Below, one piece after another: positions 33,368-42,157 of a stretch of 64,000 bases of DNA. The stretch covers positions 372,001 through 436,000 of the forward strand of contig OZ251573.1 of NCBI GenBank assembly GCA_965243545.1, read 5' to 3'. A model generated the notes under the pieces. The model was not told the DNA's origin. It did no database searches and saw only the letters and a list, made by a program, of their open reading frames with translations. The position numbers and the translations under genes are program-made. Positions within the stretch are counted from its first letter, which is position 1. Each line of letters opens with the position of its first letter. The stretch is from CATQHW01 sp965243545 (GTDB taxonomy: Bacteria; Spirochaetota; Spirochaetia; SZUA-6; Bin103).

Positions 33368-34674
33368 GCGCCGCGCCCGCCGGCCGGCCAGCGCACCAGC
33401 CGCTGCGGTTCGACCGGTCCGCCGGTGTCGAGGGAGACGTTGCCGGCTATGCCGGTGAGGATCGACAGCGCCCCGTCCAGGTGCGACGCGGCGCGCCGCA
33501 ACGGGTCCGGCTTCGGCGGCCCGAACAGGTCGTCGATCAGCAGCGGGTCGGCGCCGCCGTGCCCGCCGGCGGGGTCGGGTATCTCCACCTCGTACGGCTC
33601 CGCAAAGTGGGGGCAGACGCGCAGCTCCCGCTCCTTGGCCGCGCCCTCCTGCGACTTGGCGCCCTGCGCGTTGACGTAGCTCGACTCCCGCACCGTCAGC
33701 TCCAGCCGGCCGCGGTCGCCGGTGAGCGCGATGCGCAGCCCTTCCCACGGCGCGTAGGCGGTGAGCGAGTAGCTCATCACCGCGCCGGAATCGTAGCGGA
33801 CCAGCAGCGCCATCGTGTCCTCTATGCTGATGCCGTCGCCGAACACGCTCTGGTCGCGGAAATAGCCGTCCTCGTGCTCGGCCTTGAGGTACATCTCGGT
33901 GAGCGCCTCGCTCCGGTCCAGGTGGATGGCGAACGGGTCGCCGCGCGCCGCCTCCGATCCGTAGGCGCGGGTGTAGAAACCGGTGACGCCCCGCTCCTCG
34001 GCGTTCTCGTGCCCGTAGAAGCGCAGGCCGCCCATCGCCATCACCAGGTTTGGCGCGCTGCCGAGCCAGAAGTTGACCAGGTCGAAGTGATGCGTCGCCT
34101 TGTGCACCAGCAGGCCGCCGGAGTTGCGCTTGTCGCGGTGCCAGCGCCGGAAGTAGTCGGCGCCGTGCGTCAGGTCGAGCAGCCACTCGAAGTGGACGGC
34201 GGTCACCGTGCCGATGGTCCCGTCCATCAGCAGCCGGCGCACCAGCGACGCGTGCGGGGAGTAGCGATAGTTGAAGGTGACCCGCAGGTTCCGGCCGGTC
34301 CGCTCGACCGCGTCCAGGATCTGCTGGCACTTCGGGGCGTCGACGGTCATAGGCTTTTCCGTGATCGCGTCGCAGCCGAGCTCCAGGGCGCGCACGATAT
34401 AGCGGTGGTGCGTGCGGTCGATGGAGGTGACTATGACGACGTCCGGCCGGCATTCGGCCACCATGCGGTCGAATTCGTCCGCGCCGTAGGCCGGTACCGG
34501 CGCGTGGCCGAACCGCTCCTGCAGGACCCGGTTGGCGTAGTTCATGCGGGTCCGGTTGAGGTCGCAGAAGCCGACCAGCTCCGCGGTCTCGGCGTAGTGG
34601 CCGGCGATCGGCTCGTAGAAGGAGCGCGCGCGCCCGCCGATCCCGACTTGCGCGTAGCGCGTCCGCCGCGTCAT
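33364..34674 (-). CDS. Gfo/Idh/MocA family oxidoreductase
   Basis: A 436-residue NAD(P)-dependent oxidoreductase. N-terminal Rossmann domain (AQVGIGGRARSFYEPI, DVVIVTSIDRTHHRYI) with the family's catalytic ITEKPMTVD Lys-Pro, and a C-terminal alpha/beta domain with GGLLVHKATHHFDLVNFW carrying the likely catalytic His. Members oxidise or epimerise sugars, inositols or sugar-phosphates. It overlaps the isomerase gene by 4 bp on one side and the DapB-like gene by 4 bp on the other. Confidence 0.85.
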   Translation of the reverse strand: MTRRTRYAQVGIGGRARSFYEPIAGHYAETAELVGFCDLNRTRMNYANRVLQERFGHAPVPAYGADEFDRMVAECRPDVVIVTSIDRTHHRYIVRALELGCDAITEKPMTVDAPKCQQILDAVERTGRNLRVTFNYRYSPHASLVRRLLMDGTIGTVTAVHFEWLLDLTHGADYFRRWHRDKRNSGGLLVHKATHHFDLVNFWLGSAPNLVMAMGGLRFYGHENAEERGVTGFYTRAYGSEAARGDPFAIHLDRSEALTEMYLKAEHEDGYFRDQSVFGDGISIEDTMALLVRYDSGAVMSYSLTAYAPWEGLRIALTGDRGRLELTVRESSYVNAQGAKSQEGAAKERELRVCPHFAEPYEVEIPDPAGGHGGADPLLIDDLFGPPKPDPLRRAASHLDGALSILTGIAGNVSLDTGGPVEPQRLVRWPAGGRGA

Positions 34675-35672
34675 TCCTGGCTGAAGGCGGCGTCGAAGGC
34701 GATGGCGGAGGCGGACAGATCGGTGCGGCGCGTAAAGGCGAGCGCCTCCGGCGCGCCCTGCTCCCGGTCCATGCCGGAGTCCTCCCATTCGATCGACAGC
34801 GGCCCCCGGTAGCCGATCGCGTTGAGCGCCCGGAACACCCGCTCGAACGGCACGTCGCCCCGGCCCGGCGACACGAAGTCCCAGCCGCGGCGCAGGTTGC
34901 CGAACGGCAGGTGCGAAGCGAGGGCGCCGTTGCGGCCGTTGTGGGAGCGCTTCGACTCCTTGACGTGCGCGTGGTAGATGCGGTCGGCGAAGTCCATGAC
35001 GAACTGCTCCGGGTCGACCATCTGCCACACCAGGTGGCTGGGGTCGAAGTTGATGCCGAACGCCGGCCGGCGGTCGACCGCCTCCAGCGCGCGCTGCGTG
35101 GTCCAGTAATCGTAGGCGATCTCCGACGGGTGGACCTCCAGCGCAAAGCGCACCCCTTCCGCGTCGTAGACGTCCAGAATCGGGTTCCAGCGTTCGGCAA
35201 AGTCGCGGTAACCGTCGTCGATCATGCCGTCCACCGCCGGCGGGAATCCGGCCAGCGCGTACCAGATCTTGGAGCCGGTGAAGCCGGCGACCGTGTCGAC
35301 TCCGAACGCCGCGGCGGCGCGGGCCGTCTGTTTCATCCGCTCGGCGGCGCGGCGCCGCACCCCTTCCGGGTCGCCGTCGCCCCAGATGTCCGGCGGCAGC
35401 ATCGCCTGATGGCGGGCGTCGATCGGGAAGTCGCACACGCATTGACCGACCAGGTGGTTGCTGATCGCAAAGCATTGCAGCCCGTGCCGGTCGAGCAGCT
35501 CCCGCTTGGCGGTCACGTACCGGTCATCGGCAAGCGCCTTGTCGACCTCGAAGTGATCGCCCCAGCAGGCGAGCTCCAGGCCGTCGAAGCCCCACGCCGC
35601 CGCCTTGGCGGCCAGCTCCTCCAGCGGCAGGTCGGCCCACTGGCCGGTGAACAGCGTTACCGGTCGTCCCAT
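34671..35672 (-). CDS. Sugar phosphate isomerase/epimerase (xylose isomerase-like TIM barrel)
   Basis: A 333-residue protein of the AP-endonuclease-2/xylose-isomerase-like fold. It shows the metal-binding series of this family: WGFDGLELACWGDH, FALEVHPSEI, INFDPSHLVWQ, YHAHVKESK and SIEWEDSGM. It likely isomerises or epimerises a keto-sugar or cyclitol together with the two flanking Gfo/Idh enzymes. It begins one base after the upstream stop and ends in a 4-bp overlap with the next gene. Confidence 0.85.
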   Translation of the reverse strand: MGRPVTLFTGQWADLPLEELAAKAAAWGFDGLELACWGDHFEVDKALADDRYVTAKRELLDRHGLQCFAISNHLVGQCVCDFPIDARHQAMLPPDIWGDGDPEGVRRRAAERMKQTARAAAAFGVDTVAGFTGSKIWYALAGFPPAVDGMIDDGYRDFAERWNPILDVYDAEGVRFALEVHPSEIAYDYWTTQRALEAVDRRPAFGINFDPSHLVWQMVDPEQFVMDFADRIYHAHVKESKRSHNGRNGALASHLPFGNLRRGWDFVSPGRGDVPFERVFRALNAIGYRGPLSIEWEDSGMDREQGAPEALAFTRRTDLSASAIAFDAAFSQE

Positions 35673-35673
35673 G

Positions 35674-36828
35674 TCACTCCTCCAGTCCGCGCCACTTGCG
35701 GTCGCTCCGCGCGCTGGCGACGCAGGCGGTGATGAACGCCATGCCGCGCACGCCGTCGTCGACCGTGGGGAAGTCGAGCCCGTCGGGCGGATCGAGGCCC
35801 TCCCACCGCGCTTGCAGCGTCAGCGCGTAGTTGCGGTACAGGTTGGCGAACGCCTCGATGAACCCTTCCGGATGGCCCGCCGGCAGCCGCGTGTGCCGCT
35901 GCGCGGCGGCGGACAGATCGCCCACGCCGGTGCGCCGCACCTCCCGGTGGCGGTCCGCCCACGTGACGGTCAGGGTGTTGGGCTCCTGCTGGCGCCACTG
36001 CAGCCCGCCCTCCTCGCCGTAGACGCGGATCGCCAGCGCGTTCTCTTCGCCGGCGCTGATCTGGCTGGCGTACAGGACGCCCCTGGCGCCGTCCTGCAGG
36101 CGGACCAGCACGTTGCCGTCGTCCTCCAGCCGGCGGCCGGCGACGAAGGTGGTGAGGTCCGCGCACAGCTCCGTGATCGACAGTCCGGTCACGTACTCCA
36201 TCAGGTTCTCGGCGTGCGTGCCGATGTCGCCGATGCAGGAGCTGACGCCGGCCCGCGCGGGATCGGTCCGCCACGCGGCCTGCTTCTGACCGGACGCCTC
36301 CTCCAAACGGGACAGCCAGCCTTGCGGATACTCGACCACCACCTTCCGCACCCGGCCGAACGATCCGCCGCGCACCAGCTGGCGCGCCTCCTTGACCATC
36401 GGGTAGCCGGTGTAGTTGTGGGTGAGTCCGAACTGCAGCCCGGTGGCGTTGACCAGATCGCGGAGCGCAAGCGCCTCGTCCAGGTCGAAGGTCATGGGCT
36501 TGTCGCACATGACGTGAAAGCCGGCCTGCAGCGCCGCCTTGGCGACCGGAAAGTGGACGTTGTTGGGGGTGACGATGGAGACGAAGTCCATGCGCTCGCC
36601 GGCCGGCAGCGCGGCCTCCCGCGCAAGCATCTCCGGGTAGGTCCCGTACACGCGGGCGGCCGGCAGGTACAGGTCGGCGCCGGAGGCGCGGGACTTGCCG
36701 GGGTCGCCGGAGAACGCCCCGCAGACCAGCTCGATCCGGCCGTCCAGGGCGGCGGCCATCCGGTGCACGCCGCCGATGAAGGCGTCGCGGCCGCCGCCGA
36801 CCATGCCCATGCGCACCTTGCGGCTCAT
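35674..36828 (-). CDS. Gfo/Idh/MocA family oxidoreductase
   Basis: A 384-residue oxidoreductase with Rossmann motif MGMVGGGRDAFIGGVHRMAA, catalytic CDKPMTFD and the downstream GDIGTHAENLMEYVTG His. It heads a four-gene coupled cassette and differs from the second oxidoreductase in length and sequence, so the two probably act in successive steps (oxidation then reduction at another carbon), as in sugar or inositol epimerisation routes. The metG gene ends 47 bp upstream. Confidence 0.85.
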   Translation of the reverse strand: MSRKVRMGMVGGGRDAFIGGVHRMAAALDGRIELVCGAFSGDPGKSRASGADLYLPAARVYGTYPEMLAREAALPAGERMDFVSIVTPNNVHFPVAKAALQAGFHVMCDKPMTFDLDEALALRDLVNATGLQFGLTHNYTGYPMVKEARQLVRGGSFGRVRKVVVEYPQGWLSRLEEASGQKQAAWRTDPARAGVSSCIGDIGTHAENLMEYVTGLSITELCADLTTFVAGRRLEDDGNVLVRLQDGARGVLYASQISAGEENALAIRVYGEEGGLQWRQQEPNTLTVTWADRHREVRRTGVGDLSAAAQRHTRLPAGHPEGFIEAFANLYRNYALTLQARWEGLDPPDGLDFPTVDDGVRGMAFITACVASARSDRKWRGLEE

Positions 36829-36875
36829 GGCCGTTCACCCACGGGCCGCGCCCGCAACGCCGGGATCGTCACCGG

Positions 36876-38882
36876 TCACTTCACCTTGGCGCCGCTGGCG
36901 GTGCCGGGCGGCGCCTCGAGCAGCGCCAAGTTGCCGGCGTCGTCCTCGGCGGCCAGCAGCATTCCCTGTGATTCGATGCCGCGCAGCTTGGCCGGCTTCA
37001 GGTTGGCGACCACGATGATCTTGCGGCCCACCAGCTGCTCGGCTTCGTACCAGGCGGCGATGCCGGCGACCACGGTCCGTTCCTCTTCGCCGATGCGGAT
37101 GCCGAGCTTCAGCAGGCGGTCGGTCTTGGGCACCCGTTCGGCGGTCAGGACTTCGGCCACGCGCAGGTCGACGCGGCTGAACTCGTCGAAGGTGATCACG
37201 TTTTCGCTCACCACAGGCTCCTTGCGGTTCGGTTTGGGCGGCTCGGACGGCGCCGGCCTGGAAGGTTCCGCCGCCGGTTTGGCGGTGCGCGGCCGGTTCC
37301 CGGCGCCGGAACCGGTTCGGGTGCCGGCCGGTCCGCCGGGCTTGTTCCGGTTGCGGGTGTCGATGCGCGGAAACAGCGCCGGCGGGTCGGGGGCGACGCG
37401 GACGCCGGACGGCGTGAGCCCCCAGCGCGCCCCGTCGCGGACGCTCTGCGGTTCAAGGCCGATCGCTGACAGCAGCGCCGCCGTCTTGGCCGGCATGGCC
37501 GGCGCCAGCAGCACCGCGGCCAGGCGCAGGCCGTCGACCGCGGTGTAGAGCACGGTGTTGAGGCGTTCGCGCGCGCCGGGGTCCTTGGCCAGCACCCACG
37601 GCTGCTGATCGTTGAAGTAGCGGTTCAGGCGGCGCACGAACTGCATGACATCCTCCAGGGCGCCGTTGAGGCGCATCCCGGCGATGCGGCCGCGCACCGC
37701 GTCGGCCAAACCGTCGGCGTGCGCCTGCACCTCCCGCTCGGCCGGTCCGGGAACCGGCGCGCCGACCGCGCCGTCCAGGTGGCGGTTGACCAGGGTGAGC
37801 GACCGCGACAGCAGGTTGCCCAGATCGTTGGCCAGGTCGGCGTTGTACCGTTCGACCAGCCCCGCCTCGCCGGCGTTGCCGTCGTTGCCGTACGGCAGGA
37901 TGCGGAGCAGGTAGTAGCGGACGGCGTCGGCGCCGTAGCGGTCGGCCAAGTGGAAGGGGTCCAGCACGTTGCCGAGCGACTTGCTCATCTTGCGGCCGTC
38001 GGAACCGGACAGGTAGCCGCCGACCAGGATGCGCTCCGGCAGCGGCAGGCCGGCCGACTTGAGCATGGTCGGCCAGAACATGGCGTGCTGGCGCAGGATG
38101 TCCTTGCCGATCAGGTGCCAGGCGCGCGGCCAGAACGTGCGGTAGCGCGGGTCGTCGGGGTAGCCGAGCGCGGAGACGTAGTTGATCAGCGCGTCGCACC
38201 AGACGTAGGTGACGTGCGAGTCGTCCCACGGCAGGCCGATGCCCCACGGCAGCCGCTCGCGCGGGCGGGAGATCGACAGGTCGCCGACCGGTTCGCGCAG
38301 CAGGCCGAGCATCTCCGCCCGGTAGCCGGCCGGGTGGATCCAGCCGGGGTTGGCCTCCAGGAACTCGCGCAGCCAGGTGCGGTATTTGTCCATGCGGAAG
38401 AACCAGTTGCCCTCGCGGCGCAGGACCGGCGGGTCGCGGTCCTCCGGCAGCTTGCCGTCGACCAGCTCGTCCTTGCCGACGTAGCGCTCCTGCCCCACCG
38501 AGTACAGCCCTTCGTACTCGCCGTAGTAGACGTCGCCGGCGTCGCGGATGCGCTGCAGGATCGCCCGCACCACGCGCTTGTGGCGCTCCTCGGTGGTGCG
38601 GATGAAGTCGTCGTGGGAGATGTCGAGCGCCTGCCAGGCGTCCCGGAAGCGGCGGCTCACCCGGTCGACGAACCCCTGGGTGTCCCGGCCGGCCTCGGCG
38701 GCGGCGTTGTTGACCTTCTCGCCGTGCTCGTCGGTGCCGGTGAGGAACCACGTGTCGTGCCCGTCGGACCGGCGCCAGCGCGCCAGGAAGTCGGTGGTCA
38801 CCGTGGTGTAGGCGTGACCGACGTGCGGCTGGTCGTTCACGTAGTAGATGGGGGTGGTGACGTAGCAGGGGACTCTGGACAT
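36876..38882 (-). CDS. metG: Methionyl-tRNA synthetase with C-terminal tRNA-binding domain
   Basis: A 668-residue class I synthetase. HIGH-like signature is QPHVGHAYTTV, KMSKS is DGRKMSKSLGN, and the C-terminal ~115 residues are an EMAP/Trbp111 dimerisation and tRNA-binding domain (FSRVDLRVAEVLTAERV ... SQGMLLAA). A low-complexity Pro/Arg linker (~515-560) joins the two. The connective-peptide zinc knuckle appears lost: the region YEGLYSVGQERYVGKDEL lacks the usual Cys residues, so it is the zinc-free type. ATG at 38882 gives the standard SRVPCYVTTPIYYVN start. Confidence 0.93.
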   Translation of the reverse strand: MSRVPCYVTTPIYYVNDQPHVGHAYTTVTTDFLARWRRSDGHDTWFLTGTDEHGEKVNNAAAEAGRDTQGFVDRVSRRFRDAWQALDISHDDFIRTTEERHKRVVRAILQRIRDAGDVYYGEYEGLYSVGQERYVGKDELVDGKLPEDRDPPVLRREGNWFFRMDKYRTWLREFLEANPGWIHPAGYRAEMLGLLREPVGDLSISRPRERLPWGIGLPWDDSHVTYVWCDALINYVSALGYPDDPRYRTFWPRAWHLIGKDILRQHAMFWPTMLKSAGLPLPERILVGGYLSGSDGRKMSKSLGNVLDPFHLADRYGADAVRYYLLRILPYGNDGNAGEAGLVERYNADLANDLGNLLSRSLTLVNRHLDGAVGAPVPGPAEREVQAHADGLADAVRGRIAGMRLNGALEDVMQFVRRLNRYFNDQQPWVLAKDPGARERLNTVLYTAVDGLRLAAVLLAPAMPAKTAALLSAIGLEPQSVRDGARWGLTPSGVRVAPDPPALFPRIDTRNRNKPGGPAGTRTGSGAGNRPRTAKPAAEPSRPAPSEPPKPNRKEPVVSENVITFDEFSRVDLRVAEVLTAERVPKTDRLLKLGIRIGEEERTVVAGIAAWYEAEQLVGRKIIVVANLKPAKLRGIESQGMLLAAEDDAGNLALLEAPPGTASGAKVK

Positions 38883-39234
38883 GACGGTTGACGGACCCGC
38901 GCTCAGGCGGGGCCCGCATCTTGCCAGAAGCCGAGGATCGGCGCAACGCCGCCGCTCCTCCGTGACGGACGGCGCGGCGCGGCTGCCAGGGCGTTCCGCC
39001 CGGCGGCATCGACCGGTGGCGGCGTCGGCGCGCCGTGCCCGCTCCCGGAACCTCGCCAGCGGTCGAGCGGCGCCGCAAGCGCGGTCATCCAGTCGGTCTG
39101 CAAGAGCTTCTTGTTGACAGTCGTGGCGATCGGTGGTACAACCACGATCCGCGTCTCGCAGGCGGACCGGGTCGATCAGCCTGTCACGGAAGATGTACAG
39201 CATGATCCGGAAAATGAGACAAGGCTCGACACTC
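38883..39234. other. Intergenic region between divergent metG and the defence-island operon
   Basis: About 350 bp. The metG-proximal two-thirds is GC-rich with no reading frame I trust. The part near 39.1 kb turns more AT-rich and holds the promoter at 39114. Nothing resembling tRNA or a riboswitch was seen. GC drops from here to about 53.4 kb, consistent with the left edge of transferred DNA. Confidence 0.5.
39114..39142 (+). promoter_or_regulatory. Sigma70-type promoter of the ParB/PIN-kinase/vWA/PP2C operon
   Basis: A perfect -35 TTGACA, exactly 17 bp spacer, and -10 TACAAC. Transcription would begin near 39149, leaving a leader of ~86 nt before the ParB-like ATG. It is the best promoter match seen in the window. 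Confidence 0.65.
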
Positions 39235-39747
39235 ATGGCCAAGATCATTGAACACCGTCAGATCCCGCTCGACGATCTCGTCATCGGCAAAGGGCAGGCA
39301 AGAACGCGGGATACCCTCAAGGACGTCGATCAGCTCGCGGAGAGCATCGAGAAGCAGGGACTGCTACAGCCGATCGTCGTCTGCGAAGCAAAGCAGATGG
39401 GCAAGTGGGAGATCCTGAAGGGCCAGCGACGGTTTCTCGCCCACAAGGCGCTAAAGCGCGATACTATCACTGCCGCAATTCTCGATCAGCCCGTCGATGA
39501 GGCTGACGCAAAGGCCATTTCCATTACCGCGAGTCTGATCAGAAGAAAGCCGTCCGAGATTACGGTGGATGACGCCGTTGACCGCGCGCGAACCGGTTCG
39601 AAAGGCAGACAGGCGGTCGTGCCGCTTACTCAGCACGCTCATGCTGCCCTACGGCGTTATGCCAAAGATCACGACCTGACTCAGGATGAGGCCGCCGCCG
39701 GATTGATCGAGGATGCACTCAAGGGTCTTGGGTTTCTGGAAGCGTAA
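39235..39747 (+). CDS. ParB-like (ParB/sulfiredoxin fold) protein
   Basis: A 170-residue protein with an N-terminal ParB/Srx domain: IPLDDLVIGKGQAR, ESIEKQGLLQPIVV, and GQRRFLAHKAL corresponding to the ParB GERR nucleotide-binding motif. The rest (LTQHAHAALRRYAKDH onward) is helical and may bind DNA. No ParA partner is nearby, so it is not a partition gene. It starts the operon with the PIN-kinase, 17 bp apart, and probably serves as a DNA-binding switch or NTP-dependent regulator or effector. ATG at 39235 starts the conserved domain; ATGs at 39193 and 39214 are possible. Confidence 0.75.
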   Translation: MAKIIEHRQIPLDDLVIGKGQARTRDTLKDVDQLAESIEKQGLLQPIVVCEAKQMGKWEILKGQRRFLAHKALKRDTITAAILDQPVDEADAKAISITASLIRRKPSEITVDDAVDRARTGSKGRQAVVPLTQHAHAALRRYAKDHDLTQDEAAAGLIEDALKGLGFLEA

Positions 39748-39764
39748 CGACAGGGGTTAGACAG

Positions 39765-41372
39765 TTGGCGCGTCCACGAAAATGGCCGGCGAACACCCGC
39801 GTGGTCGTCGACACGTCGAGTCTGATGGAAGAACACTCGGGCCTTTTCATGTGGAAGTGCCTCGTACCGACGCGCAGAAGTCATGGCTTGCCTCCTATCG
39901 TCATTCCGCAAACCGTAATCGACGAGCTCGATTACTTGACTGCCGAGCAGTCTATCAGATCGAAACGCTCTATCGCCGCAAAGGAGCTCCTGTCCGGGCT
40001 GTTGTCCAACGGCGAAGTTGAGCGTATCGGCGAGTCACCGGGCCGGTTCTTTCGACAAGCCGTTCGAGAGTTCATCGCCGAGCTCATTTCTCCTATCGTC
40101 ATCACCCAAGATCGCAACCTCGCCGAGCACCTCCTGTCTCTGGACCGCGACAATGAATCGTTTCGTTGCGGAACTGGCGGGCTCCCGGAGCGATGGATGC
40201 TAAAGGGAGCGAGTCGGTTGTTAGCCCACGGCCCGACTGCACCCAACGATGGCTTCACTCTACTCCCGCCGCTAGACAAGGCACCTCAAGAGCCGGCATC
40301 AATCCCGAATCGGCGCGCACACCGCGCGTCGGACTACGTTCCATCTTTGCTAAGGCAGGGAGCCACTACCACAGAGATCGACGATACTCCTGTCGAACCT
40401 ACGTCGATCCCAAAGAGCGGAAGCAGGGTATGGGACTCCGACGGTCGAAATTGGCGCTTGACCGCGGAGCTCGGGCGAGGTGGCGAAGGCACCGTCTATA
40501 TGACGACAAACGGTCTCGCCTGCAAGGTGTACCGTCGCAAACGAATCCGCAGATTTGTAATCGATAAACTCAATCTCATGGTCAAGCGAAAAGTCTTTCA
40601 TCCGGCGATCTGTTGGCCGCGATCTCTCGCACATAACGACCAGGGCGAGGTCGTAGGCTACTTCATGCCGATGGCGGCCGGTAAGGAGCTCCGGCGCACG
40701 GTGTTCATCCCGCCGCTCATGCGCGCCAACTATCCGCATTGGACCCGTTTGCATTTGGCGAAGCTCGCGTCCAAGGTTGTCGAAGCCATTGACCACTTGC
40801 ACGGACTGGACGTGTTGGTCGGCGACATCAACCCGGCCAACATCCTCATACAGGGCGAAAGCAAAGTGTTCCTGGTCGACTGCGACAGCTATCAGGTCGA
40901 TAGATACCCGTGCCCGGTAGGCATTGCAACCTTCCTTGCCCCAGAGCTTCATCTTCCTAAAACGGAACTGTCCCGCACGTTGAGAACGAAAGAACATGAG
41001 TACTTTGCGATAGCTACACTCATATTCATGATCCTGCATCCGGGAAAGCCTCCTTATTCGCACAAAGGAGGTGAAGACCCATCCAACAACGTTCGGAAAA
41101 GACACTTTCCCTATCAATATGGTGACAAAGTTCCCGAAGGCCCTTGGCACTATATGTTCAGCCACCTGACGTTTAAGATGAAAAAAGCATTCGAACGAGT
41201 GTTTTCTAATATGGAGCCGATACCTGCTTCTGATTGGAAACGCCTTCTCGGTGAGTATCAACGTGCTCTGCACAACGGAATAGTTTCGGATGATCCGTTC
41301 CCTAAAGCATTCAAGAAATCCGGTAAACAGACGAAGGGGGGCAGCCCAAAGATCCGGAAGCAACAACTCTGA
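39765..41372 (+). CDS. PIN nuclease domain fused to a TerY-P/YegI-type protein kinase
   Basis: A 535-residue fusion. Residues ~12-150 form a PIN-type RNase domain with acidic residues in VVVDTSSLM (D16), VIDELDYL (D53/E54) and ITQDRNLA (D116). A poorly conserved linker (~155-225) leads to a protein kinase: Gly-rich loop LGRGGEGTVY (236-245), Lys254 in ACKVYRR, catalytic loop VGDINPANIL (D354, N359), and DCDSYQV (D372) in place of DFG. This atypical loop set is that of kinases found with vWA and PP2C partners, as in E. coli YegI. The vWA gene follows 119 bp downstream. A kinase-controlled RNase effector is the natural reading, but it is inferred. Confidence 0.8.
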   Translation: MARPRKWPANTRVVVDTSSLMEEHSGLFMWKCLVPTRRSHGLPPIVIPQTVIDELDYLTAEQSIRSKRSIAAKELLSGLLSNGEVERIGESPGRFFRQAVREFIAELISPIVITQDRNLAEHLLSLDRDNESFRCGTGGLPERWMLKGASRLLAHGPTAPNDGFTLLPPLDKAPQEPASIPNRRAHRASDYVPSLLRQGATTTEIDDTPVEPTSIPKSGSRVWDSDGRNWRLTAELGRGGEGTVYMTTNGLACKVYRRKRIRRFVIDKLNLMVKRKVFHPAICWPRSLAHNDQGEVVGYFMPMAAGKELRRTVFIPPLMRANYPHWTRLHLAKLASKVVEAIDHLHGLDVLVGDINPANILIQGESKVFLVDCDSYQVDRYPCPVGIATFLAPELHLPKTELSRTLRTKEHEYFAIATLIFMILHPGKPPYSHKGGEDPSNNVRKRHFPYQYGDKVPEGPWHYMFSHLTFKMKKAFERVFSNMEPIPASDWKRLLGEYQRALHNGIVSDDPFPKAFKKSGKQTKGGSPKIRKQQL

Positions 41373-41491
41373 GACGTCGCAAGGAGATGTTGGACGCCCC
41401 ATCCATGAACATCGCGCTGTCGAGTACTCTCCGGTCTGCCTGAGACGATCGGACGAGACAACATCGACTGAAAAGGAGAGAAACTGCTGCC

Positions 41492-42157
41492 ATGGCAAGC
41501 GACCTCGTTCTATCCACTACGGACCTTACGGAGAATCCTACCGCCCGGACACCTGTCGTGCTCTGCCTGGACACAAGCGCATCCATGCAGGGCGATCCGA
41601 TCGACGAGCTGCAAAAGGGGGTGGAACTATTTTACGACGAAGTAGGCCGCGACGAGATAGCGCGCTACTCGGCGGAAATAGCAATCGTGACATTCGGGGG
41701 CAGAGTCGACGTGATGGCTGACCTTGCGGAGAAGGCGCCCTTGAACCTGCAGGCGGCGGGAAATACACCGATGGGTGAAGCCGTCAGTACGGCGCTCGAC
41801 GTTCTCGATCAACGCAAGAGACAATACCAGAAGACTGGCGTCGACTATTTTCAGCCGTGGCTGGTTCTGATGACGGATGGTATCCCGACTGACGATATTT
41901 CCGAAGCAGCGGATCGTGTCTCCGGGATGGTAATTCAGGAGAAGCTGTCGTTGTTCCCTATCGGGGTTGGCGCCGATGCGGACATGGAAACCCTGCGCCG
42001 GTTCAGCCCAAAGCGGTCCCCGTTGCGTCTGCGCGGGTTGTCGTTCAGATCATTCTTCGAGTGGCTGAGCCAAAGCGTACAGAGGGTGTCGGCCAGCATT
42101 CCGGGCGAGAAGGTGCCGCTTGATGAAGAGGGGATCAAGGGTTGGAGTGAAGTGTGA
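41492..42157 (+). CDS. TerY/YegL-type von Willebrand factor A domain protein
   Basis: A 221-residue single vWA domain, the usual length for YegL/TerY proteins. The metal-ion-dependent adhesion site is intact: D27-T-S29-x-S31 (LCLDTSASM), T92 in GNTPMGEA and D129 in LMTDGIPTDD. It probably binds partner proteins of the kinase/phosphatase triad in the cytoplasm. An AGGAGAG ribosome-binding site lies 10 bp before the ATG. Its end overlaps the phosphatase gene. Confidence 0.85.
   Translation: MASDLVLSTTDLTENPTARTPVVLCLDTSASMQGDPIDELQKGVELFYDEVGRDEIARYSAEIAIVTFGGRVDVMADLAEKAPLNLQAAGNTPMGEAVSTALDVLDQRKRQYQKTGVDYFQPWLVLMTDGIPTDDISEAADRVSGMVIQEKLSLFPIGVGADADMETLRRFSPKRSPLRLRGLSFRSFFEWLSQSVQRVSASIPGEKVPLDEEGIKGWSEV

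Noticed and set aside
38883..39110. tRNA or riboswitch in the metG upstream region
   Set aside because: No cloverleaf, T-box or SAM-type core sequence was visible.
39235..39747. Chromosome-partition parB
   Set aside because: No parA or parS-like repeats nearby; it heads a kinase/phosphatase operon, so a partition role is unlikely.
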